A stretch of DNA of 64,000 bases from Vibrio neonatus. Its GTDB lineage: Bacteria; Pseudomonadota; Gammaproteobacteria; Enterobacterales; Vibrionaceae. Positions 19,537 through 29,482 of this stretch are shown here, in pieces. The stretch lies in assembly GCF_024346975.1 (NCBI RefSeq), contig NZ_AP024885.1, positions 1,736,001 through 1,800,000 on the forward strand, given 5' to 3'. The notes under the pieces were generated by a model that was not told where the DNA came from, did not search any database, and was given only the letters and a program-made list of their open reading frames with translations. Numbering within the stretch: position 1 is the stretch's first letter; every line of letters starts with the position of its first letter. The translations under genes were made by a program, and so were the position numbers.

Positions 19537-21648
19537 TTAGCTGTAGAAGGTTTTCCCTGCCTCTGCCCTATCAATCAGCCCTTGACACGGCTCAAATCGC
19601 TCACCATAAGTTAGCTCAAACTGGCGCATTTTCTCGATTAACTTATCTAGACCATAGGTATCCATAAACCTAAATGGTCCGCCGCTAAACGGTGGGAATC
19701 CGATACCAAAGATAGCGCCAATATCGCCATCTCGGGCACTGGCAATAATGCCTTCATCTAAACAGCGCACCGCCTCATTGAGCAAAGGAATCACACAGCG
19801 AAGCGCAATGTCCTCTTCGGCAATACTGCGTGAAGGAGTTAGCCTCAATAGTTTGTACACAGATTTATCGACTTTTTTATCCTTACCTTTGTACTGATAA
19901 AAACCTTTGCCTGCTTTGCGCCCAATACGTCCATCATTAAGCAGCACATCAAATAAATCAGGCCCTTGGAAACGCTTACCAAGTTCACTGACTAAAATAG
20001 GCATTATTTTGGCGCCAATATCCACGCCAACTTCGTCAAGCAAAGTGATTGGCCCAACTGGAAAACCAAAGTTCAGCAAAGCGTTATCAATATGCTCAAT
20101 CTCTTGCTCTGCCATTAACACTTGCGCGGCTTCGTTCATGTACGGTGCTAAAATGCGGTTTACATAAAAACCGGCACTGTCCTTTACCACAATCGGTGTT
20201 TTACCCTGTTTACGAGCAAGGGCAACGACCGTTGCCACCGTTTCTGCCGATGTCGTGGCGTGAGGAATAACTTCAACCAAAGGCATTTTTTCTGCAGGGC
20301 TAAAGTAATGCAGACCCACAATATTTTCAGGCCTTTTTGCTCCTTCCGCTATCTGATAGATAGGTAATGATGAAGTATTCGAGGCAAAAATCGTATTCTC
20401 AGGACACTGCTGCTCAATATCCTGCACCATGCCTTGTTTTAAGGACAACTCTTCAAACACCGCTTCAATAACAACATCAGCCTTATTAAAACCAAGGTAA
20501 TCGGTACTGCCGCGCAACTGCGACATTTTTGACTGCACTTGCGCTTTCGATAAGATGCGACGCTTGCGCTGTTTTTCCAATAACTTGTAGTTGTAACTCA
20601 GAGCGTTTAGCACCCCATCTTGCGCGACATCTTTTAAGTTAACGGCAAACTTACCTTTGGCGAGCGATACATGTGCAATACCTGCTCCCATCAATCCACC
20701 ACCTAATACGCCAACGTGGTTTACCTTAGCTGGAGTGGCATTGCCAAAATGCTCTTTCTTCATTTCAGTGGTAGCAAAGAACAGCGAGCGTAATGCCTTT
20801 GATTCTGAGGTCATAACCAAATGTCCGAACTCTAGCGCCTCTTTTTCTAGACCGCGCTTTAGCCCTTTCTCTAAACCAAATTGCATCACTTCAAGAATTT
20901 TCTCTGTGGCAGGATAATTACCGCGAGTTTTCTGCTGAGTTTTCTTTGCTGCTTGATCAAAAATGACTTTACGGCTCAGCCCAATACTTGAAATCAGCTT
21001 CTCTTTCGCTGGGGATTTACGTTTAGGCTTAGATTTTAGGGCATAGGATTTCGCAACCTCAAGGAAGATACTGCTTGGCACACTCGCATCCACTAAGCCC
21101 AGTTTTTTGGCTTTCTTGGCGCGCACTTGTTTGCCGGTCAGAATTAAATCCAATGACTGCATTAACCCAATAAGCCTAGGTAATCGTTGTGTACCTCCAG
21201 AGCCGGGTAGCAAACCTAACTGAACTTCAGGTAAGCCTAAGCGAGTAATATCATCATCACTGCAAATGCGGTAGTCACAGGCAAGAGCAAGCTCTAAACC
21301 GCCTCCTAAGCAAGGGCCATGAATGGCGGCAACCACCGAAAAAGGAAAATCGCCAAGCTGGGCAAACATTTTCTGCCCTGTAGTGGCTAACTCTGTGGCT
21401 TGAGTTGCGGTTGTACATGCGTCTAACATGCGCACATCAGCGCCAGCAATAAAATTATCGGGCTTTAACGAATGAATGATAAGCCCTTTTATGTCTGACT
21501 TTTCCTGGTCAAGTTGCGACAAAATGTCACTCATTTCATCGGCGAATGCGGCCTGCAAGGTATTCATTTTCTCACCCTGCACATCAATAGATAACCAAGC
21601 CAGTTGCTCTTCATCTATGCTTAAATTAAAGGTTTTAAGCTCAGTCAT
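19537..21648 (-). CDS. fadJ: Fatty acid oxidation complex subunit alpha FadJ
   Basis: FadJ combines enoyl-CoA hydratase and 3-hydroxyacyl-CoA dehydrogenase for beta-oxidation. The 703-residue protein has an N-terminal crotonase domain ([48 protein letters not shown]). An NAD-binding dehydrogenase follows ([36 protein letters not shown]), then a C-terminal half. Its partner is fadI immediately upstream: the fadI stop TAA and the fadJ ATG share one base. The length and the fadI-fadJ order, rather than fadB-fadA, identify it as the FadIJ system, which is mainly anaerobic in E. coli. Confidence 0.96.
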   Translation of the reverse strand: MTELKTFNLSIDEEQLAWLSIDVQGEKMNTLQAAFADEMSDILSQLDQEKSDIKGLIIHSLKPDNFIAGADVRMLDACTTATQATELATTGQKMFAQLGDFPFSVVAAIHGPCLGGGLELALACDYRICSDDDITRLGLPEVQLGLLPGSGGTQRLPRLIGLMQSLDLILTGKQVRAKKAKKLGLVDASVPSSIFLEVAKSYALKSKPKRKSPAKEKLISSIGLSRKVIFDQAAKKTQQKTRGNYPATEKILEVMQFGLEKGLKRGLEKEALEFGHLVMTSESKALRSLFFATTEMKKEHFGNATPAKVNHVGVLGGGLMGAGIAHVSLAKGKFAVNLKDVAQDGVLNALSYNYKLLEKQRKRRILSKAQVQSKMSQLRGSTDYLGFNKADVVIEAVFEELSLKQGMVQDIEQQCPENTIFASNTSSLPIYQIAEGAKRPENIVGLHYFSPAEKMPLVEVIPHATTSAETVATVVALARKQGKTPIVVKDSAGFYVNRILAPYMNEAAQVLMAEQEIEHIDNALLNFGFPVGPITLLDEVGVDIGAKIMPILVSELGKRFQGPDLFDVLLNDGRIGRKAGKGFYQYKGKDKKVDKSVYKLLRLTPSRSIAEEDIALRCVIPLLNEAVRCLDEGIIASARDGDIGAIFGIGFPPFSGGPFRFMDTYGLDKLIEKMRQFELTYGERFEPCQGLIDRAEAGKTFYS

Positions 21649-22955
21649 TATTCCACCTCCAAAATCATTGCCGCGCCAAGTCCACCAGCGGCACAGGCGG
21701 TATTGAGACCAAAGCCTCCGCCTTGTCGTTTAAGCTCTCTTAATGTTTGAGTAATCATGCGCGCGCCAGTAGCTGCAAATGGATGTCCGTAGGCAATAGA
21801 GCCGCCCAAGACATTGAACTTATCCATATCAATCTCGCCAATGGCTTTGTCTCTGCCCAGTTTTTCTTGAGCAAACTTATTACTAGCAAACATCTTCACA
21901 TTAGCTAACGCTTGCGCGGCAAAAGCTTCGTGCATGTCAATCAAGGTCAAATCGTTTAAGGTCAGCCCTGCGCGATCCAATGCCATCGGTGTGGCGTAAG
22001 ATGGTCCCATCAACATATCTTTTTCGACACCGGTTGCCGAAAAGGCATAAGAGCGGATATAACCCAATATCTCTAGACCAAGCGCTTTGGCTTTGCTTTC
22101 GGTCATTAGCATAATGGCAGCTGCACCATCAGTCAGTGGCGTTGAATTAGCGGCGGTAACTGAACCAAATTGGCGGTCAAAGGCAGGGCGTAATTTAGCG
22201 TAGCCTTCGATGGTGGAATCAAAACGGATGTTATTGTCTGTATCAATCCAATTTTTGTAAGGTTCTGGATAGGCGGTCATGACTTCGTCGCGAATTTTTC
22301 CTTCATTCCATGCGTTAGCAGCAAATGCGTGTGAGCGGTGCGCCAGTGCATCTTGATCTGCGCGAGAAATAGAGTGAGTCTTTGCCATTTGCTCTGCGGT
22401 TTGCCCCATAGACAAACCTGTTGAATACTCCGCTACCGCAGGAGGAACAGGCATAAGATCTTTCATTTTAAGACGGCTAATCACTTTGAGCTTCTGCGGC
22501 AAAGTGCGCGCTTTACTCAGCGCCAATAAGTTTGCGGCTAAAGATTTCGTAACGCCAATCGGTAGCACTGACGAGGAATCAGCCCCTCCTGCAATGCCGA
22601 CTTCGATATTGCCCGCCAAAATTGATTCAACAACGTTCGCGGTAGCCTGAAAGCTGGTCGCACAAGCTCGCGTTACACTGTACGCATCGGTATTGATGCT
22701 CATACCTGTGCCTAACACGATTTCTCGGGCAATGTTTGGCGCAGCGGGCATTTGAATCACTTGTCCAAACACAACCTGCTCAATTAAAGAGGCATCAATA
22801 TCGGTACGGGCAAGCATTTCACTGACCACCATCTTGCCAAGATCCAATGCAGGCATATCTTTTAGCTCAGTGCTTTGTCTGGCAAAGGGGGTTCTTAACC
22901 CTGCCACCACTGCTACCCTATCTCCCTGCCGAGTAGTTAACTGCTGTAATCCCAT
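21648..22955 (-). CDS. fadI: Acetyl-CoA acyltransferase FadI
   Basis: FadI is the thiolase that releases acetyl-CoA in the last step of beta-oxidation. The 435-residue protein has the nucleophilic cysteine C98 in [19 protein letters not shown], the histidine in [16 protein letters not shown] and the second cysteine in [14 protein letters not shown]. Length matches FadI (436) rather than FadA (387). The ATG at 22955 is preceded by AAGGAAG. A near-perfect FadR operator lies 15 bp upstream, so the fadIJ operon is very probably repressed by FadR. Confidence 0.96.
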   Translation of the reverse strand: MGLQQLTTRQGDRVAVVAGLRTPFARQSTELKDMPALDLGKMVVSEMLARTDIDASLIEQVVFGQVIQMPAAPNIAREIVLGTGMSINTDAYSVTRACATSFQATANVVESILAGNIEVGIAGGADSSSVLPIGVTKSLAANLLALSKARTLPQKLKVISRLKMKDLMPVPPAVAEYSTGLSMGQTAEQMAKTHSISRADQDALAHRSHAFAANAWNEGKIRDEVMTAYPEPYKNWIDTDNNIRFDSTIEGYAKLRPAFDRQFGSVTAANSTPLTDGAAAIMLMTESKAKALGLEILGYIRSYAFSATGVEKDMLMGPSYATPMALDRAGLTLNDLTLIDMHEAFAAQALANVKMFASNKFAQEKLGRDKAIGEIDMDKFNVLGGSIAYGHPFAATGARMITQTLRELKRQGGGFGLNTACAAGGLGAAMILEVE

Positions 22956-22970
22956 TACACTTCCTTAGTT

Positions 22971-22987
22971 AAGAGGTCAGACCTCAA
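22971..22987 (-). promoter_or_regulatory. FadR operator upstream of fadIJ
   Basis: AAGAGGTCAGACCTCAA is a palindrome with the FadR core GGTCNGACC and flanking A/T matching the consensus AACTGGTCNGACCAGTT at most positions. It lies 15-31 bp before the fadI start codon, where a bound repressor would block transcription. The match is by eye, but the core is complete and symmetrical. Confidence 0.75.
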
Positions 22988-23154
22988 TATTGTAATAAAA
23001 TTGTTAACAAAATCAAAGTGTGTGATTGAATTAGATCTTAAATGTGGGTGCTATCACCTAAATAAGACGCAATTCTTCTACATATTGGCTTTGCGTCCGT
23101 TTTATATTCTTGTAAAGTTCATAAGAACCTAGACACACATAAAAAGGAGCTTGT

Positions 23155-23736
23155 GTGGCACTTATGCAGATTTTCGACAAGAAAGCGAAATCTCGAAAGA
23201 AAAAGTCGCTCTCTCAGGTCAACTCTAATATGGATAAACAAAGAAGATATGAAGCGCTGGTGCGCGCTTATCACAGAGACCTGTTCCGTTACGCTTATTG
23301 GTTATGTAAAGATCGTTCTATCGCCGAAGATCTAGTACAAGAAACCTGCTTGCGTGCATGGAAAGCATTAGATTCTCTTTTAGATGAAAAAGCCGCTAAA
23401 TCATGGCTTATCACCATATTAAGGCGTGAAAACGCACGACGCTTTGAAAGAAAGCAGTTAGATCTTGTTGATATCGACGATCCTGGAAATGAAGCACATA
23501 TTAGCGATGATGGCTTTCATCAAAGTGAGTGGTTACAAGCTCAAATTATGCGTCTTGATTTGGAATATCGTGAACCGTTGTTTTTACAAGTTGTTGGCGG
23601 ATTCAGCGGTGAAGAAATTGGCGATATCTTAGATCTGAATAAAAACACTGTGATGACCCGCCTGTTTAGGGCTAGAAACCAACTAAAAGAATTACTAGAT
23701 TCAACCACTTCAAATCAGGGGAGGCAAAATGGATGA
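23155..23736 (+). CDS. ECF-type RNA polymerase sigma factor
   Basis: This 193-residue sigma-70 family protein has region 2 near residues 38-72 (YHRDLFRYAYWLCKDRSIAE) and region 4 near 136-180 (GFSGEEIGDILDLNKNTVMT), with no region 1 or 3, as in ECF sigma factors. The start is a GTG at 23155 with AAGGAG five bases upstream; an ATG three codons later is also possible. It overlaps the next gene by 8 bp, the usual sigma/anti-sigma arrangement. V. cholerae VC1045 occupies the same place beside fadL. The target promoters are not known. Confidence 0.9.
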   Translation: MALMQIFDKKAKSRKKKSLSQVNSNMDKQRRYEALVRAYHRDLFRYAYWLCKDRSIAEDLVQETCLRAWKALDSLLDEKAAKSWLITILRRENARRFERKQLDLVDIDDPGNEAHISDDGFHQSEWLQAQIMRLDLEYREPLFLQVVGGFSGEEIGDILDLNKNTVMTRLFRARNQLKELLDSTTSNQGRQNG

Positions 23737-24451
23737 TTTAGAATTTCGCCGCCGTATTATGTCGGATCCGAAAGCGAGAGACGAAGAGTTACTCAATGCG
23801 ATTGCCAGCAGTGAACAAAATGCCAAGTTTACTGACGATATACTGAGCTTAGACGCCAGAATCGAGCAAGCAATGCGTGTCGATGTACCTGATAATTTGG
23901 CGGATAAGATTTTGTTCAACCAGAGCGGTGAAACTAACGTAGTGCGACCAACTTTCGCCAAACGCAGTTTTGCTATTGCCGCCTCCGTTGCTTTTGCTGT
24001 TGGCGTATTAGTGGGTCAATTTAATTTGACTCCTGAGATTGTTTCTAGCGCTCATGCCAGTTTGGCTGATACTGCGGTAAAACATGTGATTGATGAACGC
24101 CCATTTACCGACAAACTTGATGAGCAAGTACAGTCCAGTCAAATTAATACCAAATTGACACCTTTTGCTTATCAGTTTACGGAAACCTTCCCTTACCATG
24201 TCTACTACTTAAATCACTGTGGATTTGGTGGAAATAACGCCTTGCACATGGTTTTTCAGGGAGAAAAAGGGCGAATTACGCTGTTTATTACCGATGTTAG
24301 CTCCGATCAGTCAGTGAACTTTCATGAAAATAAACTGTCCGGTGCTGTAATGCCCATAGGCTCTGCCTCCATGATTTTGGTCGGCGAAGAGGGTGAAAAT
24401 GTTACAGATATTGCAAAACAGTTGTCTAAAATGATAAAACCCCTCTCCTAA
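23729..24451 (+). CDS. DUF3379 family membrane protein, probable anti-sigma factor
   Basis: The 240-residue protein has a charged cytoplasmic N-terminus (1-77, beginning MDDLEFRRRIMSDPKARDEE). One membrane helix lies near 80-100 (FAIAASVAFAVGVLVGQ) and a periplasmic C-terminal domain of about 140 residues follows. This topology and its overlap with the ECF sigma gene are what an anti-sigma factor would show, with the N-terminus binding sigma and the C-terminus sensing the envelope. No classical zinc-binding HxxxCxxC is present. Membership in the DUF3379 family is from memory; the anti-sigma role is inference from context. Confidence 0.82.
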   Translation: MDDLEFRRRIMSDPKARDEELLNAIASSEQNAKFTDDILSLDARIEQAMRVDVPDNLADKILFNQSGETNVVRPTFAKRSFAIAASVAFAVGVLVGQFNLTPEIVSSAHASLADTAVKHVIDERPFTDKLDEQVQSSQINTKLTPFAYQFTETFPYHVYYLNHCGFGGNNALHMVFQGEKGRITLFITDVSSDQSVNFHENKLSGAVMPIGSASMILVGEEGENVTDIAKQLSKMIKPLS

Positions 24452-24471
24452 ATAATTATCTCTATAATTTC

Positions 24472-24502
24472 AACCCCTTACATGTAGATATGTTAAGGGG
24501 TT
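24472..24502 (+). terminator. Hairpin after the sigma/anti-sigma operon
   Basis: AACCCCTTA and TAAGGGGTT pair perfectly around a 13-base loop, 20 bp past the stop codon. Only a weak T-rich tail (ATCAATTTC) follows, so it may be an inefficient terminator. Confidence 0.5.
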
Positions 24503-24623
24503 ATCAATTTCTACTAATTTATCGCACCAATCATTGATTTAGAGCAATAACTCTAAGTAACACAATAAATACCTAAAATTAAGCCTTTTTTGTCGCAAAA
24601 ATGAACAAACGCACTATTTTTAG

Positions 24624-24640
24624 TAGTGGTCTGAGTTGTT
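24624..24640 (+). promoter_or_regulatory. Possible FadR box upstream of fadL
   Basis: TAGTGGTCTGAGTTGTT carries the TGGTCTGA part of the FadR consensus; the right half is poor. It lies about 95 bp before the fadL start codon, a position compatible with promoter control. fadL is a classical FadR target. Confidence 0.45.
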
Positions 24641-24732
24641 AAAACTATATTTAGCAATAGTATCAGCCGACTTCGAAATTTAAGACCGGTTGATACGCTA
24701 GGATTTTAGCGTAAAACAAAAGGAAATTATTA

Positions 24733-26019
24733 ATGAATAAGATGCGTACTCTTAAACGCTCCCTACTTGCAGTTGCAGTAGTTGCAGCGACTTCTCAAGC
24801 ACATGCTGCTGGCTTCCAACTTAACGCACAATCAGCTACTGGTATTGGTCGTGCATTCGCAGGTGATGCTGTAATCGCAGACAACGCGTCTTCTATGGCT
24901 CGTAACCCAGCAACGATGGCCCTTTTTGATAAAACATCTTTGTCGCTTGGTTTCGAAACTATCATTACTGACATCTCGGTATCAAATGGCAGTGGTACAA
25001 CTTCCGTAAATGGAACAACTATTGCGACTACCGATTACCAAGATTACGACGATGTGGGTGGCACAGCATTTGCTCCAAACATTCACCTTATCGTACCAAT
25101 CAATGAAAAATTTGCAGTGGGTGTAAACGCTTATTCTAACTTCGGAACTAGCACTGACTTCTCAGGAAGTTCACACTATACCAACTCTGTATATGGCGGT
25201 GAGACTGACATCAAGAGCATGAATATTGGTCTTGCAGGTTCATATCGCCTGAATGAACAATGGAGTTTTGGTGCCGGCCTTGATGTTATCTACGGTCAAG
25301 GTACTTTCCGTCGTGGTGGCACAGAACTTGGTCTTCCTGCTCCAATGCAAACAGTTGATGTAGAAGATGCAGATGGTTGGGCTGTAGGCTTTAATGTCGG
25401 TACTGTTTATGAACTAGATGAAAACAACCGCTGGGGCCTATCTTACCGTTATAGCCCAGATATAAAAGTATCGGATGACAAAGGACAAGAAATTGAATTG
25501 CCTCTTCCAGATATGGCTGAATTCTCGGGTTACCACCACATCAAAGATACCGACTTCGCAGTTCACTACTCTGTACAGTGGATTGGTTGGGGTGCATTTG
25601 ATGAAATCGATTTCCACAACTTAAGTAGTGGATATATCCAAGGTGAGTACAATAAACAATACCAATGGCAAGACGGTTGGCACTTTGCTATCGGTGGTAC
25701 TTGGTACGTAACGGATAAAGTTGAACTACGTACAGGTTACATGCACGATACTAGCGCTCAAGATGAGCTAACATCTATCTCTGTACCAGATTCGGATCGT
25801 AACTGGATTTCCGCAGGTGCTAGTTACCACTTTACCGAAAACTCAACTCTAGACTTTGGTATCACCTACCTGATTGGCTCTGATCAAAATGTTAGTGAAT
25901 CAACGCAATTCCCTGCTCCACTTCCAGATGGTTCAGTTGGCCTTGGTAATAACACGATTACAGCAACCACTCGTGCTGATGCAATCCTAGTAGGCCTACA
26001 GTACAGCCAAAAATTCTAA
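24733..26019 (+). CDS. fadL: Outer-membrane long-chain fatty acid transporter FadL
   Basis: FadL is a 14-strand outer-membrane barrel that imports long-chain fatty acids. The 428-residue product has a signal peptide (MNKMRTLKRSLLAVAVVAAT, cleaved after AHA) and the plug-domain start AGFQLNAQSATGIGRAFAGD. The NPA motif (SSMARNPATMALF) and alternating barrel strands up to the terminal aromatic residue (YSQKF) follow. It follows the ECF sigma operon, as in V. cholerae (VC1043), but only one copy is present here. Substrates would feed FadIJ encoded nearby. Confidence 0.95.
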   Translation: MNKMRTLKRSLLAVAVVAATSQAHAAGFQLNAQSATGIGRAFAGDAVIADNASSMARNPATMALFDKTSLSLGFETIITDISVSNGSGTTSVNGTTIATTDYQDYDDVGGTAFAPNIHLIVPINEKFAVGVNAYSNFGTSTDFSGSSHYTNSVYGGETDIKSMNIGLAGSYRLNEQWSFGAGLDVIYGQGTFRRGGTELGLPAPMQTVDVEDADGWAVGFNVGTVYELDENNRWGLSYRYSPDIKVSDDKGQEIELPLPDMAEFSGYHHIKDTDFAVHYSVQWIGWGAFDEIDFHNLSSGYIQGEYNKQYQWQDGWHFAIGGTWYVTDKVELRTGYMHDTSAQDELTSISVPDSDRNWISAGASYHFTENSTLDFGITYLIGSDQNVSESTQFPAPLPDGSVGLGNNTITATTRADAILVGLQYSQKF

Positions 26020-26053
26020 TATAAACGCATAGGCACATTTGCTAACGTTTAAA

Positions 26054-26085
26054 AAAAGGTGTTGAGAGCAATCTCAACACCTTTT
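26054..26085. terminator. Bidirectional terminator between fadL and the glycosylase gene
   Basis: AAAAGGTGTTGAGA and TCTCAACACCTTTT form a perfect 14-bp stem with a GCAA tetraloop. A-rich and T-rich flanks make it work for both convergent genes. Confidence 0.93.
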
Positions 26086-26119
26086 CTATTTATAGATAAC
26101 TTAGAACATCAACGACAAT

Positions 26120-26806
26120 CTAAACTCGATTATCCCCACCACCAAAAGCAATAATCTGGCTAATTTCACTCATACTTCTGCCCGACTCTTTCTGCCAGTG
26201 GCAAAAAGCTTTATTGGCTGCCAAGCGTGATTTTTTAGTATCACGACCGCCATCAATAATATCGTAACTACGCAGGTAACTTTCTACATCTGAAGATAAA
26301 ATGAAGGTATCTACGCCCATTGCTCTTAAAGCATAAGCACCAGTATTGCCGCCTAAACGACTGCCATGTTTCTTTAAGTAATCCCACAATTCGGTGATAT
26401 TTTCTGCCGGCCAATTCGCCACCATTTGCGAAAAAGAGCCATGTTCCAGGCGAGCGTTCATCAACATTTCAGCGTTGGTTTTAATGGTCATCACTTTGGC
26501 TAAATGACGGATAATTTTAGGTTCTTTGGCTTTCATTTCCCAATGCTCGTCAGAAAGCATCAATAGTAGCTCTGGCTTAAACTCAAAGAATAGCTCCTCA
26601 AAATTAGGCCATTTGTTTCTAACGACTTGCCATGAAATGCCGCATTGAAAGACCTTCATGCTGAACTCAGATAACCAACGGTCATCAGGAATTTGTCGTA
26701 TTTCATCGGAGGTTGCAGGATGTGTGAGCCTTAGCTCAAGCTGTGCATCCCCACCTTTACGATGAGAAGCACGGCGATAGATATCGGAAAATTTTTCGAG
26801 ATGCAT
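26120..26806 (-). CDS. DNA-3-methyladenine glycosylase I family protein
   Basis: The 228-residue protein resembles the Tag/adenine-glycosylase family, which excises 3-methyladenine from alkylated DNA. Visible features are DDRWLSEFSMKVFQCGISWQ (compare the Tag segment with FE.QGSW), followed by a helical region (IRHLAKVMTIKTNAEMLMNA). GGNTGAYALRAMGVDTFILS and SDVESYLRSYDII resemble a helix-hairpin-helix glycosylase. It is longer and more diverged than E. coli Tag (187), so substrate range may differ. It is convergent with fadL and has no operon partner. Confidence 0.75.
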   Translation of the reverse strand: MHLEKFSDIYRRASHRKGGDAQLELRLTHPATSDEIRQIPDDRWLSEFSMKVFQCGISWQVVRNKWPNFEELFFEFKPELLLMLSDEHWEMKAKEPKIIRHLAKVMTIKTNAEMLMNARLEHGSFSQMVANWPAENITELWDYLKKHGSRLGGNTGAYALRAMGVDTFILSSDVESYLRSYDIIDGGRDTKKSRLAANKAFCHWQKESGRSMSEISQIIAFGGGDNRV

Positions 26807-26925
26807 AAAGAACCTAGTGTCTGTCTAATAAACAACAGCAGTGAATAACTTCACTTGGCAGTTAACTGCACAAAAGGATTACACGTATAGAGAGAATTGT
26901 CTGCAAATTTTATGATGTACTGAAT

Positions 26926-27711
26926 TTAAAAGTCATCATCATCAAGGTAACTATCCAGATAATCTTCTTGGTCTTCATCTACCGCTTCTTCATCAGTCAC
27001 CTCAGCTTTATAGTCTCTGCGCTGTAAGAATACATCACGAGTCAACACATAAGGATCAGGGGAGTTTTCAAGAGTGCTTTCTTGAGACACTAACGCGGCG
27101 CGTATCTCCATGCCTTCAAAGACCCATTTACCAAGCCCTGCCCAGAAGTTTAAGTAAGATAACGGTGGATAGAGACCATCAGCAAAGTCTCCGGCTTCTC
27201 GCAGTGACCAAGGACCATAAGCAGGAAAGACAAAGTACCACCCATTGCCAACGCCCCACTTACCTAATACGTCACCAAATGCGCGCTCATCTTGTTTAGC
27301 GATACCGCCGTGAGATGCAGCGTCATACAGCCCGGCAACACCAAAGGTGGTATTTATCCAGAAACGGTTTAAATGAGTTAAAGCAAGGCTGCCGTTACCC
27401 ATTAATAAGTTATTCACCATACTTGCTGGTTCATCAAGGTTGGCTAAGAAGTTACTGATACCGGTACGGATAAAACGAGGAGTGTAACCTGTGTAGGTCA
27501 ATGATACGGGGCGCACCAAGTAAGGGTCGAGGATCTCATAGTTAAAATCCCACATAATGCGGTTAAAACCTTCGAAAGGGTCATTAACGTTGCTTGTTGT
27601 GTCTGACTCTGCGCTCTCTTGTTGCAACTGTCCTTGTTGAGACTGATCTTGCTGAGAATGAGAGGCACAACCAGCCATTAATATAACAATTAATATCCAG
27701 ATTTTTCGCAT
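26926..27711 (-). CDS. mlaA: Phospholipid-binding lipoprotein MlaA
   Basis: MlaA (VacJ) is an outer-membrane lipoprotein that removes misplaced phospholipids from the outer leaflet and passes them to MlaC. The 261-residue product has a lipobox (LMAGC, lipidated C15). The family segments NDPFEGFNRIMWDFNYEILD, ANLDEPASMVNNLLMG, RFWINTTFGVAGLYD and YFVFPAYGPWSLREAGDFAD are all present. The C-terminal 30 residues are strongly acidic. It lies downstream of the ccm operon behind a hairpin, as in V. cholerae. The other mla genes are not in this window. Confidence 0.95.
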   Translation of the reverse strand: MRKIWILIVILMAGCASHSQQDQSQQGQLQQESAESDTTSNVNDPFEGFNRIMWDFNYEILDPYLVRPVSLTYTGYTPRFIRTGISNFLANLDEPASMVNNLLMGNGSLALTHLNRFWINTTFGVAGLYDAASHGGIAKQDERAFGDVLGKWGVGNGWYFVFPAYGPWSLREAGDFADGLYPPLSYLNFWAGLGKWVFEGMEIRAALVSQESTLENSPDPYVLTRDVFLQRRDYKAEVTDEEAVDEDQEDYLDSYLDDDDF

Positions 27712-27746
27712 GTAGGATATCCGTTCCCTTTCGAATAATTAAATGA

Positions 27747-27771
27747 GGTGTAGCGGAGTTGCCGCTACACC
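27747..27771 (-). terminator. Terminator at the end of the ccm operon
   Basis: GGTGTAGCGG and CCGCTACACC form a perfect 10-bp stem with a 5-base loop, 14 bp past the ccmI stop. The minus-strand tail is TCATTTAATTATT, T-rich but interrupted. Confidence 0.65.
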
Positions 27772-27785
27772 CATCATTGATAGTA

Positions 27786-29006
27786 TTAGTATTGACTATT
27801 AATGACTAAAGTTACATCTTCTCCCTTCGCAGTAACAGCACTTTCGCCAAACCAATCGCCATCCTTAGTAGACACATCGCCATCGGTATCTATGCGAGCA
27901 CGAACAATAAACTTATCTAAACTCGATAATTTTAGCCCTTCAAGCATGCTATTGCCGTCATCCATCATGATCATACGAGGAAAAGAGCCTAAACCATAAC
28001 GAGCAGCCGCTATCGGCATTGGTGAACCATCTTCACGATGAACCGATACAATTAACACGCCTTGCTCTGGCAAAGTCACGTTATCGGCAATAGAAATACC
28101 GATTCTGGTAACGCCAGGAATGGCTACTGCGGTGTCGCCCATTTTACTACGTGCACTATTGATGCTGCGCTCTAACATTTCGTAACGGCTGTCATCAGCA
28201 CCAATTAACTGTTGCATGGTACGCCAGTAACGAATGGCGCCCGCATAGTCTTGTTTTTCAAAGGCGCTGAATGCTAACAAAGAAAAGACTCGCAAATCAA
28301 CATAGTCTTGGCGCAATAGGTCATGCAATAGACGTTCTGATTCAAGTTGGTCGACTTCATCATTGGATAAGGTCAATGCTTGTGCAAGCCCCAATTGAAT
28401 ATCAACGTTGGTTGGCTCCAATTTACGCGCACGTTTCATTGCGCCAATGGCTGTTTGCATATCGCGATTGGCAAGACCAATACGTCCAAGCAATAACCAA
28501 CCGGTCGCATCATCACTGTTTTTATGAAGGTTAGTTCTCAGTGCTAACGTCAAGTCGTTTAGCTCTTGGTCAGTTAATGTTTGACCATTGCTATCCATTA
28601 ACTTCTTGCTTAGCGCAGGTAAGTTAGCACTAACATCTTGCCAATGCTTAACCTCATTAATTGCGCCAAACTTAGCATAGAAACCGTATGACACCCCAAG
28701 CAGTAATACCGCAGAAACAACCGCTACTAACACTGGAGAGCTCAATTTTGTGGAAGCCAATTGTTTTTCAGCAGGAATATCGTCAAGAAGTGCCTGTTTA
28801 AGATCAACAATCAACTCTTCTTTATCAACAACGATACCTTCTTCATCTTCAACTGCTAACTCAGCAACTCGCTCTCTAAAGATGGTTTTATTGAGCTCAT
28901 CACGACGCTCAGCATCGTTAACCACCTGCTTTCTAACTAGTGGGATTATAATTAAGGCCGCTGCAAACAGGACAATAACTAAGGTAGAAATCCAAAACAA
29001 CGTCAT
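27786..29006 (-). CDS. ccmI: Cytochrome c biogenesis protein CcmI
   Basis: CcmI holds apocytochrome c for haem attachment. The 406-residue protein starts with a membrane helix (MTLFWISTLVIVLFAAALII) and a cytoplasmic acidic loop. A second helix near residues 92-112 (VLVAVVSAVLLLGVSYGFYA), periplasmic TPR repeats (DATGWLLLGRIGLANRDMQT) and a C-terminal domain follow. The ATG shares one base with the ccmH stop. It is the last gene of the nine-gene ccm operon. Confidence 0.93.
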   Translation of the reverse strand: MTLFWISTLVIVLFAAALIIIPLVRKQVVNDAERRDELNKTIFRERVAELAVEDEEGIVVDKEELIVDLKQALLDDIPAEKQLASTKLSSPVLVAVVSAVLLLGVSYGFYAKFGAINEVKHWQDVSANLPALSKKLMDSNGQTLTDQELNDLTLALRTNLHKNSDDATGWLLLGRIGLANRDMQTAIGAMKRARKLEPTNVDIQLGLAQALTLSNDEVDQLESERLLHDLLRQDYVDLRVFSLLAFSAFEKQDYAGAIRYWRTMQQLIGADDSRYEMLERSINSARSKMGDTAVAIPGVTRIGISIADNVTLPEQGVLIVSVHREDGSPMPIAAARYGLGSFPRMIMMDDGNSMLEGLKLSSLDKFIVRARIDTDGDVSTKDGDWFGESAVTAKGEDVTLVINSQY

Positions 29007-29482
29007 TATTTGTTGTCTCCATTATCGTCTTTTAGCAAAGCATTTAGGCGTTGCTGCTCTTCTTCACTTAAGGTGGCATTACCTGCTGCTTTAGCAGGTT
29101 TACGTCGGCTTCGAGTTAAAATAAAGCCAAAGCCAATCAGCACGACAAAAACCGGTCCCAACCATAAAATGGCGGTACCTAAGGTAAACGGCGGTTTATA
29201 GGTCACAAAATTGCCGTAGCGCGCCACCATATAATCCACGATCTCTTGCTTTGATTTGCCTTCTTTGGTCATTTCATACACTTTTTCACGAAGATCTAAT
29301 GCCAGTTCAGCATTCGAATCACCAATAGTGTTGTTCTGACACTTAGGACAGCGCAAAGTGTGGTTCAATTCTTGAAATTGCAGTTCTTGCTCTGGGGTAT
29401 CAAATTCATGTACTTCAATCACCGCGTGTGCGGTAATACTGAACATCATGGATGCGATAATAGCGATAAACCATTTCTTCAT
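29006..29482 (-). CDS. ccmH: Cytochrome c maturation protein CcmH
   Basis: CcmH is a membrane-anchored periplasmic thiol reductant of apocytochrome c. The 158-residue protein has a signal sequence and the diagnostic LRCPKCQ motif (C45, C48), followed by the three-helix segment LDLREKVYEMTKEGKSKQEI. A C-terminal membrane helix (LGTAILWLGPVFVVLIGFGF) completes it. It overlaps ccmG by 4 bp and ccmI by 1 bp. Confidence 0.95.
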   Translation of the reverse strand: MKKWFIAIIASMMFSITAHAVIEVHEFDTPEQELQFQELNHTLRCPKCQNNTIGDSNAELALDLREKVYEMTKEGKSKQEIVDYMVARYGNFVTYKPPFTLGTAILWLGPVFVVLIGFGFILTRSRRKPAKAAGNATLSEEEQQRLNALLKDDNGDNK

